Shown piece by piece: positions 1 to 9,565 of a DNA stretch of 64,000 nucleotides (positions are counted from its first letter, which is position 1; each line of letters starts with the position of its first letter). The position numbers and the translations under genes are program-made. The notes below the pieces were generated by a model. The model was given only the letters and a program-made list of their open reading frames with translations, was not told where the DNA came from and made no database searches. Source of the stretch: Pseudomonas kielensis (GTDB lineage Bacteria; Pseudomonadota; Gammaproteobacteria; Pseudomonadales; Pseudomonadaceae); the NCBI RefSeq assembly GCF_014236655.1, contig NZ_JACMYG010000005.1, forward strand, positions 124,001 through 188,000. The letters run 5' to 3'.

Positions 1-421
1 GATCGCCGGACACCAGCCGGCTGGCCGACACCGAGGTGCCGTAACGGTCGATGGCCGCCTTGGCCGCTTCGGCCACCGCCGGGTGACCGGAGTAGCCGAG
101 GTAGTTGTAGCTGGCGAAGTTGACGTATTCCCGGGCACCGATAGAGGTCTCGGCGCCCGCCAGGCCTTCGTGCAAACGAAAGAACGGGCTGCTCAGGCCC
201 AGGCGCGCCGCGCCTTGTTGCATCACGCGCAACTGCTGATAGCCAGGGTGCTGGTCGAAGCGATAAAACGCTTCCGGCACCTTCAGCGCCGCCTGTTGCG
301 CTTGCTCCAGGGTGGCGCCAACGGCCGCGTCGCCCGCCTCGCTGCGACGGCGCTCCAGCGCTTGCTGGATCAACCGTTGCTTGATCCCGACACTCAGGCC
401 GGTGGGCGTTTTTGCAGTCAT
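1..421 (-). CDS. Alpha-oxoamine synthase family PLP enzyme (AONS/KBL-like), C-terminus cut by window edge
   Basis: Only the first 140 codons are in the window. The start ATG (complement of 419-421) lies 22 bp after the polyketide synthase stop, so the two are probably co-transcribed. The visible protein has an N-terminal helical stretch of about 95 residues, then VNFASYNYLGYSGHP and GTSVSASRLVSGD. These are the conserved N-terminal blocks of the alpha-oxoamine synthase family (8-amino-7-oxononanoate synthase, 2-amino-3-ketobutyrate CoA ligase, serine palmitoyltransferase). Such enzymes use PLP to condense an amino acid with an acyl thioester, losing CO2. The PLP lysine would be outside the window. 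Inference from context: it takes the ACP-bound chain made by the neighbouring PKS, as Fum8 does in fumonisin synthesis. Family assignment is firm; amino acid and acyl substrates are unknown. Confidence 0.85.
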   Translation of the reverse strand, partial: MTAKTPTGLSVGIKQRLIQQALERRRSEAGDAAVGATLEQAQQAALKVPEAFYRFDQHPGYQQLRVMQQGAARLGLSSPFFRLHEGLAGAETSIGAREYVNFASYNYLGYSGHPAVAEAAKAAIDRYGTSVSASRLVSGD

Positions 422-443
422 CGCACTATCACTCAATCAAACA

Positions 444-3400
444 TCACTCAATCAGACGGTTAGGTGCCGCAGCGCTGTCAGCCAGTTCGGCGTTCAGCTC
501 GGCCATTTGCTCGCGGCTCAATTCACTGCCGTGGCGGGCCAATACGTTTTCCGCCAGGGCTGCAGGCGCCGCCGTGTCATTGGCCCCCGCTTCGCCACGC
601 AGCAGCTCAAGGATGCGCACGCTGAGCTTATCGATGCTGGAACTCTCGCTGAGTTCCATCACCGGCAGGCGAATGCCGAAGCGTTCTTCCAGCGCCACCA
701 CCAACTCGACACTCATCAACGAGTCCAGGCCCAGTTCCTGCAGAGGACGCTGGGTGTCCAGGCGCGCGGCCGGCAAGCGCAGAATCTCGCAGACTTCGTG
801 CTTGAGCAGTTCGACGAAACGCTCCAGCAGTTGCTCGTCATCAAGCTCGGCGAGCATGCGCTGGATGTCCTCGGCGTCATTCTCGTCGTCCTGGTCGCCG
901 CCATGGGCGCGGACCAGTTCGAGGAAGCGCGGGGTCGCAGCGCTCGGCAGGAAGCGCGACAGGGCTTTCCACTCCAGCTCCAGCACGCCGATCCCGTCGT
1001 CACCCTTGAGCAGCATCTGCTCCAGGTGCGCCAACGCCACTTCGGCGCGCAACGCGGCGCCCCCCATGCGGCTTTGCAGCGCATCCTTGATCTGCTCGTT
1101 GCGCGCCAGGAAGCCAACGTCGTCGATCGCCCCCCAGAGCACGGCGGTGGCAGCCAGGCCGTGACCACGACGATGCCGAGCCAACGCTTCGAGCCAATAG
1201 TTGGCAGCCACGTAGTTGGCCTGGCCCGGGTTGCCGAACAGGGTGGTGGCCGAGGAGAACATCACGAAGAAGTCCAACGGCAACTCACGGGTCAGCTCAT
1301 GCAGGTATTGCGCGCCCTTGGCTTTGGGCTCCAGCACGCGCTGCAGTTGTTCGGCATCAAGGTTGCGAATCAGACTGTCGTCGATCACTGTCGCCGCATG
1401 CACCAGGCCACGTAACGGATACGGGCTGGCGGCAATGCGCTCGAACACACCGCGCACCTGCATCACATCGGTGATGTCGCACGCCAGCGCTTGCACGTCG
1501 ATACCCTGCGCCTGCCAGGCGGCCAGGCACGGCTGCGCCTCGACACTGGCCGGGCCACGACGACCGAGCAGCACCAGGTGCCGCGCGCCCTTGTCCACCA
1601 GCCACTGTGCCGTGCGCAGGCCGAAGCCGCCCAGGCCGCCCGTGACCAGGTAGGTCGCCTCGGCGCTGAGTTGCAACGACTGCACTGGCTGTTCGCGGGT
1701 TTCCACCAGGCGTTCGATCGGGTTGCCATAGGTCACCACGATCTTGCCGATCTGCCGCGCCTGCTGCATGTAGCGGAAGGCCTCGGTCACGTGGTTGGCG
1801 TCGAATTCGCGGAACGGCAACGGGTGCAGGATGCCCTGCTCGAACAGTTCCATCATTTGCCCGAACAGACGACGGGTCAGGTCCGGACGCTCGCTCATCA
1901 ACTGGTCGGCGTCGATGCCGAAGTAGCTGATGTTGTTGCGGAACGGACGCAGGCCGATGCGGGTGTTCTGGTAGAAGTCACGCTTGCCCAGTTCCAGGAA
2001 GCGGCCGAACGGCTTGAGCACCTGGAAGTTGCGGTTGATCGCTTCGCCAGCCAGGGAGTTGAGCACCACGTCAACGCCACGCCCGTCGGTCAGGGCCAAC
2101 ACCTCATCGGCATAGGCCAGGGAACGCGAATCAAAGACCTTGTCGACCCCCAGCAGACGCAGGAAGTCGCGCTTCTCATCGTTGCCGGCGGTGGCATAGA
2201 TCTCGGCACCACACCACTTGGCGATCTGGATCGCGGCAATCCCGACACCACCGGCGGCGCCGTGGATCAGCACCTTCTCGCCCGGCTCCAGACGCGCCAG
2301 ATGATGCAGCGCGTAATACACGGTGAAGAAGGTACTTGGAATGGTCGCCGCCGCCTCGAAGGACATGCCCTCGGGGATGCGAGCCACGGCATTGGCGTTG
2401 GTCACCAGGCGGTTGGCGAAACTGCGCGGACCGAAGCCCACTACGCGGTCGCCCGGGGCGAAGTCGCCGAACACCGCAGACCCTTTGCCGTGCACCACAC
2501 CGGAAAACTCAAAGCCCATGGTCGGCCCGGAGAAACCATTTTCGATGGCCTCATCGGACAGCAGGCCGAGGGCAAACATCACGTCACGGAAGTTCAGGCC
2601 AGTGGCGCGCACTTCAATGTCCAGTTCGTCCGCCGCCGGCGCGGTCAGCTCGCGGGCTTCCCAGCGCAGGTTACGCAGTTGCCCCGGCAGGTCGAAGCCC
2701 AGGCTGATGCGCGTGTTGCCGTCGGCACTGGCACCGTTTTGTTCGTGCAGGACACGCAAGCGCGGCACATAACGCTGGCCGTCGGCGCTGATCGCCACTT
2801 CGGTCTCGGCGTCGGCGTGCAACAGGGCCGCGACCAGGCTGGCGACAGGCGCAGCGAAGGCCAGGTCGAGCAGACGGATCCGGCAACTGGCAGATTCGTT
2901 CGCCAGAGTCCGGCCGAAGCCCCAGAACGCCGCATCGGCAATGGCATCGACAGCGCTGCTTTGATCGGCAGCGTACAGGTGACCCGCCGCGCCACGGGTC
3001 AGCAGCCAGCACTGTGGCGCGATCGCCAGCGACTCGCAGGCCTGGACCAGCGCCGCAGCCAGCATGCACCGCGCGCCCTGGCCATCGAGCCCTTGGCTGC
3101 TGTCAAAACCGGCCAGGTGCAACACGTGCTCTGGCGCTTGATCCAACGCCGCAAGTTGTTGCGCCAGGGACTGCGCATCGCCAGGCTGCAACAGGCTGAC
3201 CTGCTGGCCTTGCTCACGCAGGGCCTGGGCCAGTTGCTCGGCAGCCGCCTGCCCGGATTCGGCCAGCAACGCCCAGCGTTGCACGGTGACCCCCGGCAAA
3301 GCGGCCGCTGCATTCACGCCATGGCCGGCCAACAGCAGGTAACTGCCGCAGGCATTGCCCGGCAATGCTTCCAGGGTGTGGCTGACGCTCAGGCCGTGAC

Positions 3401-6400
3401 GCTGCAACTCATGCAGCCAGAACTGCGGCCGCTGTTGACGCGACAATGCTTGCTCCGGGCCGGCCAGCCACCAGTCGGCCTGGGCACCGAACACGAAGTC
3501 GGCCCAGCGCGTCGGGTGTTGCGCCAGCACGGCCAACTGCCCGTGCGGGTTGAGGTGGCTGGCTGCCTGGCGCAGCGCTTCGCCAATGTTGTCCAGGGCC
3601 GCCAGGTCGGTCGGCAACAGCACCCAGTCGTAACCTGCGGCGCCGCTCAGTTGTGCAAAATCGATGACCTGCAGTGCCGGGCAATCATCGCCGAGCATCT
3701 GTGCCAGCTCGGGTTCTGCGACGCAGTAGCTGTAGTCGACGCGATCAAAATCGATTCCCGCGTACAGCGATTCGGCAAAGGATGAACCGCCAAAACCAAA
3801 CTCCAGCACCCGCAGGCGCTGCCCGGCCGGCAACGCGGCGAGGCGCTGGGCCAGGGTTTCGCGCAGGCCGGCGAGCAGCCGCTGCTGACCTGCGGCACCC
3901 AGCACCAGGCGCGACAGATTGGCACCGCTGGTTTCCCGTGGCAGCAACTGCTCCAGGGTCTGGCGAGCATCGAGCAGGGACAGCAGGTGGCGACCGATGC
4001 GGCCCACCGAATGGATGATCTGGAAGTGCTCCGGATAGCTCTGGAACAGCTCCTGCCAGATGGCTTCGGAAGCCGGACGCTCGTCCACCTCGGCGACGCA
4101 CCAGTTGCCGTCGGCATCGCAATCCAGGCTGCCGTCTTCCAGGCCCTGGCGCAGCAAGGTCGCCAGGTAATCGCTCGGCACACCGTCCTGTTGCGACCAC
4201 AACGCAACCTGTTCGGCGCTCAAGCGGCCACCGGCCTGCTCGATCAGGTTCTGCACGAAGCTCGCGCACAGGGCATCGAGCAACGGCTCGACTTCGTTGA
4301 GATAACGCTGCTGCACCGGCTCATCGGCCAGCCCCTGCAGGTGTTCAACCAGTGGCGTGGTGCTGCTGGCCGCACGCAGCACGGGCACCACCTGACCTGG
4401 CGCGGCGAGGCCAACGTGGGCCAGGCGCTTGATGTCATGGGAGCGGTCGCGTTGCAGGCGCACGCCACGGAAACGTGCGTCCTTGATGAACAACACCGCT
4501 GCGCCGCTCGCGTCGTACAGCGTGAAATCCACCAGCAACGAATGCTCGGTACGCTTGAGCTGACGCACTTGGGCCAGGCACGGCACGCCGCCGGCCTTGG
4601 CAAAGGCAACACGCCCCAGCTTGACCGGGATGAACGCCAGGCCCTTGTTGCTGCCCGGCTGACCGACCAGCAATTCGGTGATCAACTGGAACGCGCCGTC
4701 GAGCAAGGCGGGATGCAGGTGCAGGGTCGCCAGCTCTTGGCTGATGGCCTGGGGCACGCTCAATTGCGCCAGGATGTGCGCCGGTTCGACCCACACCGCC
4801 GCCACGGCCTGATAGGCCGGACCATAGTTCAGGCCCACCGCCCGGGTCAGCGCCAGATGCTGTTCGCCGGTGAAGTCGGCCGGGCGTTGCGGCAGGGCCG
4901 GAGCACGGGTGCCGAGCAATACGCCACGGGCTTCGCCGGGCAGGCGCGCGACCACGTGCTGGACCCACTCTTCACGTTGGGCCAGGCTGCGCGAGGTGAT
5001 CCGCAGGGTGCCGTCGGCCTCCTCGATGTTGACCCGGATCTTCTTGCTGCCTTCGTTGCCGAGCAACAGCGGGTTGTGAATCTCCAGCTCTTCGATGTCG
5101 ACGAACTCGCCCGGCTGATGCAGCAAGGCCACGGCCAGCGCCAACTCGGTGAAACCGGCGCCAGGGAACAACACCGCTTCACCGACCTTGTGGTCAGCCA
5201 GGGTCGGGAACAGTTGCGTGTCGAGACGGTTTTCCCAGGTCAGGGCACGGTCGGCCAGCGGGTAGCCCAGCAATGGGTGCACACGTTCGCGCGCCAGCAC
5301 GCCGAACGACTCGGCGCTGACCGGCAGTTCAAAACGTTCGCGCTGCCAGGCGTAGTTGGGCAGGCGCAGGTTGCTGCCGGCCACCGGGAATTGTTGCTGC
5401 CAATCCGGCTCGGCACCGGCGATCAACAGCCGCGCCACGCAACGCTCAAGCAGTGCCGCACTGTCGTCCTTGCGCAGCAAGGTAGCGAGCACCTGACCGG
5501 CCAGCTCGCGCTGGGTCAAGGCATCGCTGACGTAGGAGCGCAGGATCGGGTGCGGACCGACCTCGACGAACAGGTTGAAACCCTGCCCGACCAACTCGTC
5601 CATCGCGCCCTGGAACAGCACCGGGAAGCGAATGTTCTGCCACCAGTAACGGCTGTCCAGACGTTGACCGTCCAGCTCGCCGCCGACCACTGTGGAATAA
5701 AACGGAATCTTCGCACTGCGCGGGCGGATGTGCGCCAGATCGGCAATCACTTGCTGCTCGATCGGGTTCATCGCCGGGGAGTGGAAGGCATAGTCCAGGT
5801 CCAGCAGACGAACAAATACCTGGCGTTCGGTCAGGGCCTGTTCGAGTTCGCTGAGGGCATCGACAGGGCCGGCCACCGTAGCGCCTCGCGCACTGTTTTC
5901 GCCGGCCAGAACCACCTGATCGTCCAGCCCCAGTTCCACCAGCAATATCGCCGTGGCCTCGCCACTGAGACCAACGGCAGCCATTTTCCCGGTGCCGCGG
6001 GTCGTGCCCTGCAAACGGCTGCGATGGAAAATAACCTGGGTCGCGTCTTCCAGACTCAGTGCACCACTGGCCCAGGCCGCGGCGACTTCGCCCACGCTGT
6101 GCCCGATCACTGCCGCCGGATGGAAGCCCTGGGCGGCCAGTACGCGAGTGACCGCCACCTGCAGGGCGAACAAGGCCGGCTGAGCGATCTCGGTGCGCGC
6201 ATAACGCCCCTCGCCATTTTCACCCAACAGTTCAGCACGCAATGAATAGCCGGCCAGCGGCTGGAACAGCGCATCGACTTCGGCCACTGCAGCGTCGAAC
6301 ACCGGCTGGCCGAGCATCGCCCGGCCCATGCCTTGCCATTGCGAACCATTGCCGGAGTACACGAACACCGGGCCTTGGACTTTATCCAGGGCCTGGCCCA

Positions 6401-7997
6401 CCTCAAGCACCGAGCTCAGCTCACTGAGGCTCGGGTCCTGGGCATAGTCGGCCAGTGCCTGCGCGGCCTCGGCCGGGTCGGCCGCGATCAACAGCAAACG
6501 ATGGGGGTGGGCATCGCGGCGGAACATGGCCTGGTAGGCCACATCGTAATAATTGCCCTGCGGGTGGGCGGCCAGGTACTCGGCAAACCCCTCGGCCGTC
6601 GCACGCAGGCCTTCGGCATCCTTGGCGCTGAGCAGCAGCGGCACACGCCGGGTGTTGCCGGCAGTGGTGGACGCCGGCAGTGGCTCGGCACTTTGCAGGA
6701 TCACGTGGGCGTTGGCGCCACCAAATCCGAAGGAGTTGATGCCGACGGTCAACTGCCCCTCAGCTTTCAGCGCGCGGCTTTCGGTGACCACCTGCAGGTT
6801 CAGGTCGGCAAACGGGATATTCGGGTTGAGTTCTTCAATGCCGATGGTCGCTGGCACTTCCCGTTCGATCAGGCAATTGAGGGCCTTCATCAGGCCGGCA
6901 ACGCCGGAAGCTGCCTCGAGGTGACCGAGGTTGCTCTTGATCGAACCGATCGGCAACGGGTTGCCGGCCTTCCGGGCCTGGCCCAGGGCCTCACCGATGG
7001 CGCGGGTCTCGATCGGGTCGCCGACGGCCGTGCCCGTGCCGTGGGCTTCCAGGTAGTCGAGCTGCGACGGATCGATCCCGGCCTTGGCATAGGTGCGCTT
7101 GAGCAGCGCCGCCTGCGCATCGGCACTCGGCAGGGTCAGGCTCGACTTGCGTCCATCGGTGTTGACCGCACTGGCCGCAACCACCGCAAGAATCGGGTTG
7201 CCATCGGCCAGCGCCTGATCGTAATCCTTGAGCAGGAACAGACCACCGCCCTCGGAGCGCGCATAACCGTCGCCGCGCTCATCGAACGCCTGGCAGCGCC
7301 CGGTGCGCGAGAGCATCGAGGCCTTGGCGAAAATCATGAAGCCGAAGGGGTGCATGTGCAGGCTGATGCCGCCCGTCACGGCCTGGTCGATATCACCGCT
7401 GATGATCGCCTGGCAGGCCTGGTGGAAAGCCACCAGGGACGACGAGCACGCGGTATCGATGGCCATGCTCGGCCCGCGCAGGTCATAGAAAAAGGACAGA
7501 CGGTTGGCGGCAATGCTCATGGTATTGCCGGTGGCGGTGGCCGCATCGATCGAGGCCAGGTCTTCGACCAGGCGATAGGCCTGCTCGACGCCAGCAATGC
7601 CCAGGTACACCCCGCAATTGCTGCCACGCAGGCTCGACGGCTTGACGCCGGCGTTCTCGAAGGTTTCCCAGCACATCTCCAGCAGGATGCGCTGCTGGGG
7701 GTCCATCACTGCCGCTTCACGGGGCGAAATATTGAAGAAGCCCGCGTCAAACGCACTGATGTCGCCCAGCGATCCGGCGGCGAAGGTGTAGCTGGTGGCA
7801 GGGTTGGCCTTGTCCGGGTGCAGGAACTCGGCATGGTCCCAGCGCGAGGCATCGACCTGGGTCACCAGGTCCTGCCCCGTCATCAGGTTCTGCCAGAAAC
7901 TGCTGGTTGTGGAACCGGGGAAACGAAAAGAACAACCAACAATTGCTACCTGTCTACGCTTTGTCAAAACCCATTCCTTTAAAACGCTACCGGACAC
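444..7997 (-). CDS. Single-module highly reducing type I polyketide synthase (KS-AT-DH-psiMT-ER-KR-ACP)
   Basis: A 2,517-residue multidomain synthase. KS about 15-440 has Cys184 in DTACSSS, EAHGTGT and KSNLGHLE. AT about 545-850 has GHSVGE near residue 633 and YAFHS. DH about 890-1180 has DHKVGEAVLFPG (His near 936) and an LLDG Asp near 1100. A methyltransferase-like region about 1260-1560 is degenerate. ER about 1790-2110 has HGAAGGVG. KR about 2115-2300 has TGGLGGFG and catalytic Tyr near 2262 in GQANY. ACP has GLDSL with Ser near 2426. No thioesterase follows, so release is presumably by the downstream oxoamine synthase. One module with a full reducing set suggests iterative action, as in fungal highly reducing PKSs. 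The start is GTG at 7997 (AGGA 7 nt upstream); an internal TTG at 7967 with its own AGGA is a plausible alternative. Product unknown. Confidence 0.93.
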   Translation of the reverse strand: MSGSVLKEWVLTKRRQVAIVGCSFRFPGSTTSSFWQNLMTGQDLVTQVDASRWDHAEFLHPDKANPATSYTFAAGSLGDISAFDAGFFNISPREAAVMDPQQRILLEMCWETFENAGVKPSSLRGSNCGVYLGIAGVEQAYRLVEDLASIDAATATGNTMSIAANRLSFFYDLRGPSMAIDTACSSSLVAFHQACQAIISGDIDQAVTGGISLHMHPFGFMIFAKASMLSRTGRCQAFDERGDGYARSEGGGLFLLKDYDQALADGNPILAVVAASAVNTDGRKSSLTLPSADAQAALLKRTYAKAGIDPSQLDYLEAHGTGTAVGDPIETRAIGEALGQARKAGNPLPIGSIKSNLGHLEAASGVAGLMKALNCLIEREVPATIGIEELNPNIPFADLNLQVVTESRALKAEGQLTVGINSFGFGGANAHVILQSAEPLPASTTAGNTRRVPLLLSAKDAEGLRATAEGFAEYLAAHPQGNYYDVAYQAMFRRDAHPHRLLLIAADPAEAAQALADYAQDPSLSELSSVLEVGQALDKVQGPVFVYSGNGSQWQGMGRAMLGQPVFDAAVAEVDALFQPLAGYSLRAELLGENGEGRYARTEIAQPALFALQVAVTRVLAAQGFHPAAVIGHSVGEVAAAWASGALSLEDATQVIFHRSRLQGTTRGTGKMAAVGLSGEATAILLVELGLDDQVVLAGENSARGATVAGPVDALSELEQALTERQVFVRLLDLDYAFHSPAMNPIEQQVIADLAHIRPRSAKIPFYSTVVGGELDGQRLDSRYWWQNIRFPVLFQGAMDELVGQGFNLFVEVGPHPILRSYVSDALTQRELAGQVLATLLRKDDSAALLERCVARLLIAGAEPDWQQQFPVAGSNLRLPNYAWQRERFELPVSAESFGVLARERVHPLLGYPLADRALTWENRLDTQLFPTLADHKVGEAVLFPGAGFTELALAVALLHQPGEFVDIEELEIHNPLLLGNEGSKKIRVNIEEADGTLRITSRSLAQREEWVQHVVARLPGEARGVLLGTRAPALPQRPADFTGEQHLALTRAVGLNYGPAYQAVAAVWVEPAHILAQLSVPQAISQELATLHLHPALLDGAFQLITELLVGQPGSNKGLAFIPVKLGRVAFAKAGGVPCLAQVRQLKRTEHSLLVDFTLYDASGAAVLFIKDARFRGVRLQRDRSHDIKRLAHVGLAAPGQVVPVLRAASSTTPLVEHLQGLADEPVQQRYLNEVEPLLDALCASFVQNLIEQAGGRLSAEQVALWSQQDGVPSDYLATLLRQGLEDGSLDCDADGNWCVAEVDERPASEAIWQELFQSYPEHFQIIHSVGRIGRHLLSLLDARQTLEQLLPRETSGANLSRLVLGAAGQQRLLAGLRETLAQRLAALPAGQRLRVLEFGFGGSSFAESLYAGIDFDRVDYSYCVAEPELAQMLGDDCPALQVIDFAQLSGAAGYDWVLLPTDLAALDNIGEALRQAASHLNPHGQLAVLAQHPTRWADFVFGAQADWWLAGPEQALSRQQRPQFWLHELQRHGLSVSHTLEALPGNACGSYLLLAGHGVNAAAALPGVTVQRWALLAESGQAAAEQLAQALREQGQQVSLLQPGDAQSLAQQLAALDQAPEHVLHLAGFDSSQGLDGQGARCMLAAALVQACESLAIAPQCWLLTRGAAGHLYAADQSSAVDAIADAAFWGFGRTLANESASCRIRLLDLAFAAPVASLVAALLHADAETEVAISADGQRYVPRLRVLHEQNGASADGNTRISLGFDLPGQLRNLRWEARELTAPAADELDIEVRATGLNFRDVMFALGLLSDEAIENGFSGPTMGFEFSGVVHGKGSAVFGDFAPGDRVVGFGPRSFANRLVTNANAVARIPEGMSFEAAATIPSTFFTVYYALHHLARLEPGEKVLIHGAAGGVGIAAIQIAKWCGAEIYATAGNDEKRDFLRLLGVDKVFDSRSLAYADEVLALTDGRGVDVVLNSLAGEAINRNFQVLKPFGRFLELGKRDFYQNTRIGLRPFRNNISYFGIDADQLMSERPDLTRRLFGQMMELFEQGILHPLPFREFDANHVTEAFRYMQQARQIGKIVVTYGNPIERLVETREQPVQSLQLSAEATYLVTGGLGGFGLRTAQWLVDKGARHLVLLGRRGPASVEAQPCLAAWQAQGIDVQALACDITDVMQVRGVFERIAASPYPLRGLVHAATVIDDSLIRNLDAEQLQRVLEPKAKGAQYLHELTRELPLDFFVMFSSATTLFGNPGQANYVAANYWLEALARHRRGHGLAATAVLWGAIDDVGFLARNEQIKDALQSRMGGAALRAEVALAHLEQMLLKGDDGIGVLELEWKALSRFLPSAATPRFLELVRAHGGDQDDENDAEDIQRMLAELDDEQLLERFVELLKHEVCEILRLPAARLDTQRPLQELGLDSLMSVELVVALEERFGIRLPVMELSESSSIDKLSVRILELLRGEAGANDTAAPAALAENVLARHGSELSREQMAELNAELADSAAAPNRLIE

Positions 7998-8439
7998 CGT
8001 CCCATCCTGCGGACAGCCGCATGCCTGGCCGATATATTTTTTGGCAAGTCGCTAAACGTCACCTGAGGATAATCTTTTTCATCTGGAGGTTGCCTTGCAT
8101 AGCACGCCGGGGGGCGCAAGGCTGATGACCTGACGGTTACACGCAGGTAATCTTCAGACATATTTGTGGGAATAATACGCGGTCTCGACGGTCAGGGAAA
8201 ACCCTAAGCGATGGTTGTTGGGTTAAATGTTCGAATTGGTTCACTGCGAAGAGAGACTCGGTTAGATGCTGTCTATAGGCCACTTCCTGAACAGCTCAAC
8301 TGTCACTTCGCAGTATCCGCTCAGCTAGACTGGGTTCACGGGCAACTTGGTCGCCGCCCTTGCACAACATGATCGGGAGCAATACGTACTCACCTTGAGC
8401 GTGGCTACTATGACCTGAACAATCTGACGAGGAATCGAT
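7998..8439. other. Intergenic control region between the PKS and a small unknown gene
   Basis: These 442 bp separate two divergent genes and contain no convincing ORF. They should hold the PKS promoter on the minus strand and that of the small gene on the plus strand, but I cannot pick a good -35/-10 pair for either. Visible structure: a dyad with ACCTG and CAGGT arms at 8128-8148, and a related motif (AGGATAATCTT at 8065-8075, AGGTAATCTT at 8145-8154) occurring twice about 80 bp apart. Confidence 0.6.
8128..8148. promoter_or_regulatory. Dyad resembling a lux box, upstream of the PKS
   Basis: ACCTG (8128-8132) and CAGGT (8144-8148) form a 5-bp inverted repeat around an 11-nt spacer. The Vibrio fischeri lux box has the same arms around 10 nt. 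The site is 131-151 bp upstream of the PKS start. The spacer is one base too long and there is no luxR gene in the window, so the role is speculative. Confidence 0.25.
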
Positions 8440-8928
8440 ATGAACAAGGCAGACGAGCTGGCGGCAAAACTCAGGAACCGCCTGCAACGAACCGACGAGA
8501 CCGAGATCTGCACCGACACGGCTATCGACCACTGGCCGACCCAAGTCAACGACCTCTACCACCAGGTCGAAACCTGGCTGGCCCCATTGATCGAGGCAGG
8601 CCTTGGCATCCGCCGCAACCCCACTCACGTGTTCGAGCGCCATCCGAGCGGCGCCACCTATAACTACGCGATTGACCAGTTAGTACTCGAAGCCCTGCAC
8701 CGCACCATCACGTTCGACCCGATAGCGCGTTTTTCAACCAAAGCCGACGGCCTGGTCGAAATTCACCTGCCGGGGAAAAACCTTCGCGCACTGCGTAGCA
8801 TCGATGAGCACGGAGAGTCGCAATGGACCCTGCAGAAAATCCCGCCTCTGGGACAGGTCGCTCAAGCCCCGGTAGCCTGGAATGAAGAAAATCTACTGTG
8901 GATCGTAGAGGAAGGCCTGGGACTGTGA
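8440..8928 (+). CDS. Hypothetical protein, 162 aa
   Basis: I do not recognise a family. The 162-residue protein is soluble, acidic, without signal peptide or membrane segment. It starts MNKADELAAKLRNRL (helical) and has a Trp-containing middle and end (VETWLAPLIEAGLGI; ENLLWIVEEGLGL). A GAGGA ribosome site sits 6 nt before the ATG, and codon use matches neighbouring genes, so it is probably real. It is divergent from the PKS and convergent with the HxlR-type regulator. A link to the PKS cluster is possible but unsupported beyond position. Confidence 0.65.
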   Translation: MNKADELAAKLRNRLQRTDETEICTDTAIDHWPTQVNDLYHQVETWLAPLIEAGLGIRRNPTHVFERHPSGATYNYAIDQLVLEALHRTITFDPIARFSTKADGLVEIHLPGKNLRALRSIDEHGESQWTLQKIPPLGQVAQAPVAWNEENLLWIVEEGLGL

Positions 8929-8959
8929 CCCGGTCGATTGCCGCGCCGGCGACCGAGCA

Positions 8960-9451
8960 CTATGGACACTTCGGCACAGCCCCCATCCGCTGACGCATGC
9001 CGGCGCTCGCCGCCGGCCCCGCCTGCACCGTGCATTGCGCCAATGGCACCAGATGCCCGTCAGCCATATCCGCCGTCATCAACTGCACTGGTCTGCCGGT
9101 CTCTCGCTCGACAATCTGCACGCTCTCCCCTTCCGGCGCAAAGTGCCTGTTACCCCACGCCACAAAAGCCATGAGCACCACGCGAAAGTCCTCCCCACGA
9201 GCAGTTGGCACGTATTCATAACGCAAAGGCCGCTGACTGTAGGCGTGGCGCTCCAGCAACCCATCCTCAACCAATGAGTTAAGGCGGCGAGTGAGCATGT
9301 TCGGCGCAATGTCCAAGCTGCGGGAAAACTCGTCGAATCGGCGCAGCCCGTGCAAGGCATCACGCATGATCAAGATACTCCACCACTCACCGACCCTTTC
9401 CAGGCTGCGGGCGATCGGGCATTCGGCGTGGGCCAGGGTTTTGCGTTGCAT
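8960..9451 (-). CDS. HxlR-family winged-helix transcriptional regulator
   Basis: A 163-residue protein with the HxlR signature near its N-terminus: ECPIARSLERVGEWW, then LIMRDALHGLRRFDEF, and the recognition region IAPNMLTRRLNSLVEDGLL with the wing around QRPLRYEY. Cys11, before PIA, is at the position that senses electrophiles or oxidants in HxlR members such as YodB and HypR; whether it does so here is inference. The start at 9451 was chosen because AAGGAG lies 5 nt upstream; in-frame ATGs further upstream lack this. It is divergent from the FabF-like gene across 114 bp holding a near-perfect dyad, so it probably controls that gene and itself. The C-terminal 50 residues are longer than the minimal family. 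Confidence 0.9.
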   Translation of the reverse strand: MQRKTLAHAECPIARSLERVGEWWSILIMRDALHGLRRFDEFSRSLDIAPNMLTRRLNSLVEDGLLERHAYSQRPLRYEYVPTARGEDFRVVLMAFVAWGNRHFAPEGESVQIVERETGRPVQLMTADMADGHLVPLAQCTVQAGPAASAGMRQRMGAVPKCP

Positions 9452-9496
9452 GACGGCTCCTTGGGTGATGCGCTCGGACATTTGTCGTTCGAGCAT

Positions 9497-9519
9497 GTTA
9501 CTTTCATGATGATAGTTAC
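9497..9519. promoter_or_regulatory. Inverted repeat, probable HxlR-type operator
   Basis: The core ACTTTCATGATGATAGT (9500-9516) is a 17-bp dyad with one mismatched pair either side of the centre. The flanks extend it to GTTACT...AGTTAC (9497-9519) with one more mismatch. It lies 46 bp upstream of the regulator start and 47 bp upstream of the ketosynthase start, the right place for an operator serving both. Confidence 0.55.
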
Positions 9520-9565
9520 GTCCACACATCACTATCCCCGACAAATCTGAAGGAGTTGGACCGTC

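Noticed and set aside
1491..3785. 764-aa plus-strand frame inside the PKS
   Set aside because: Antisense shadow; the minus strand encodes continuous PKS domains.
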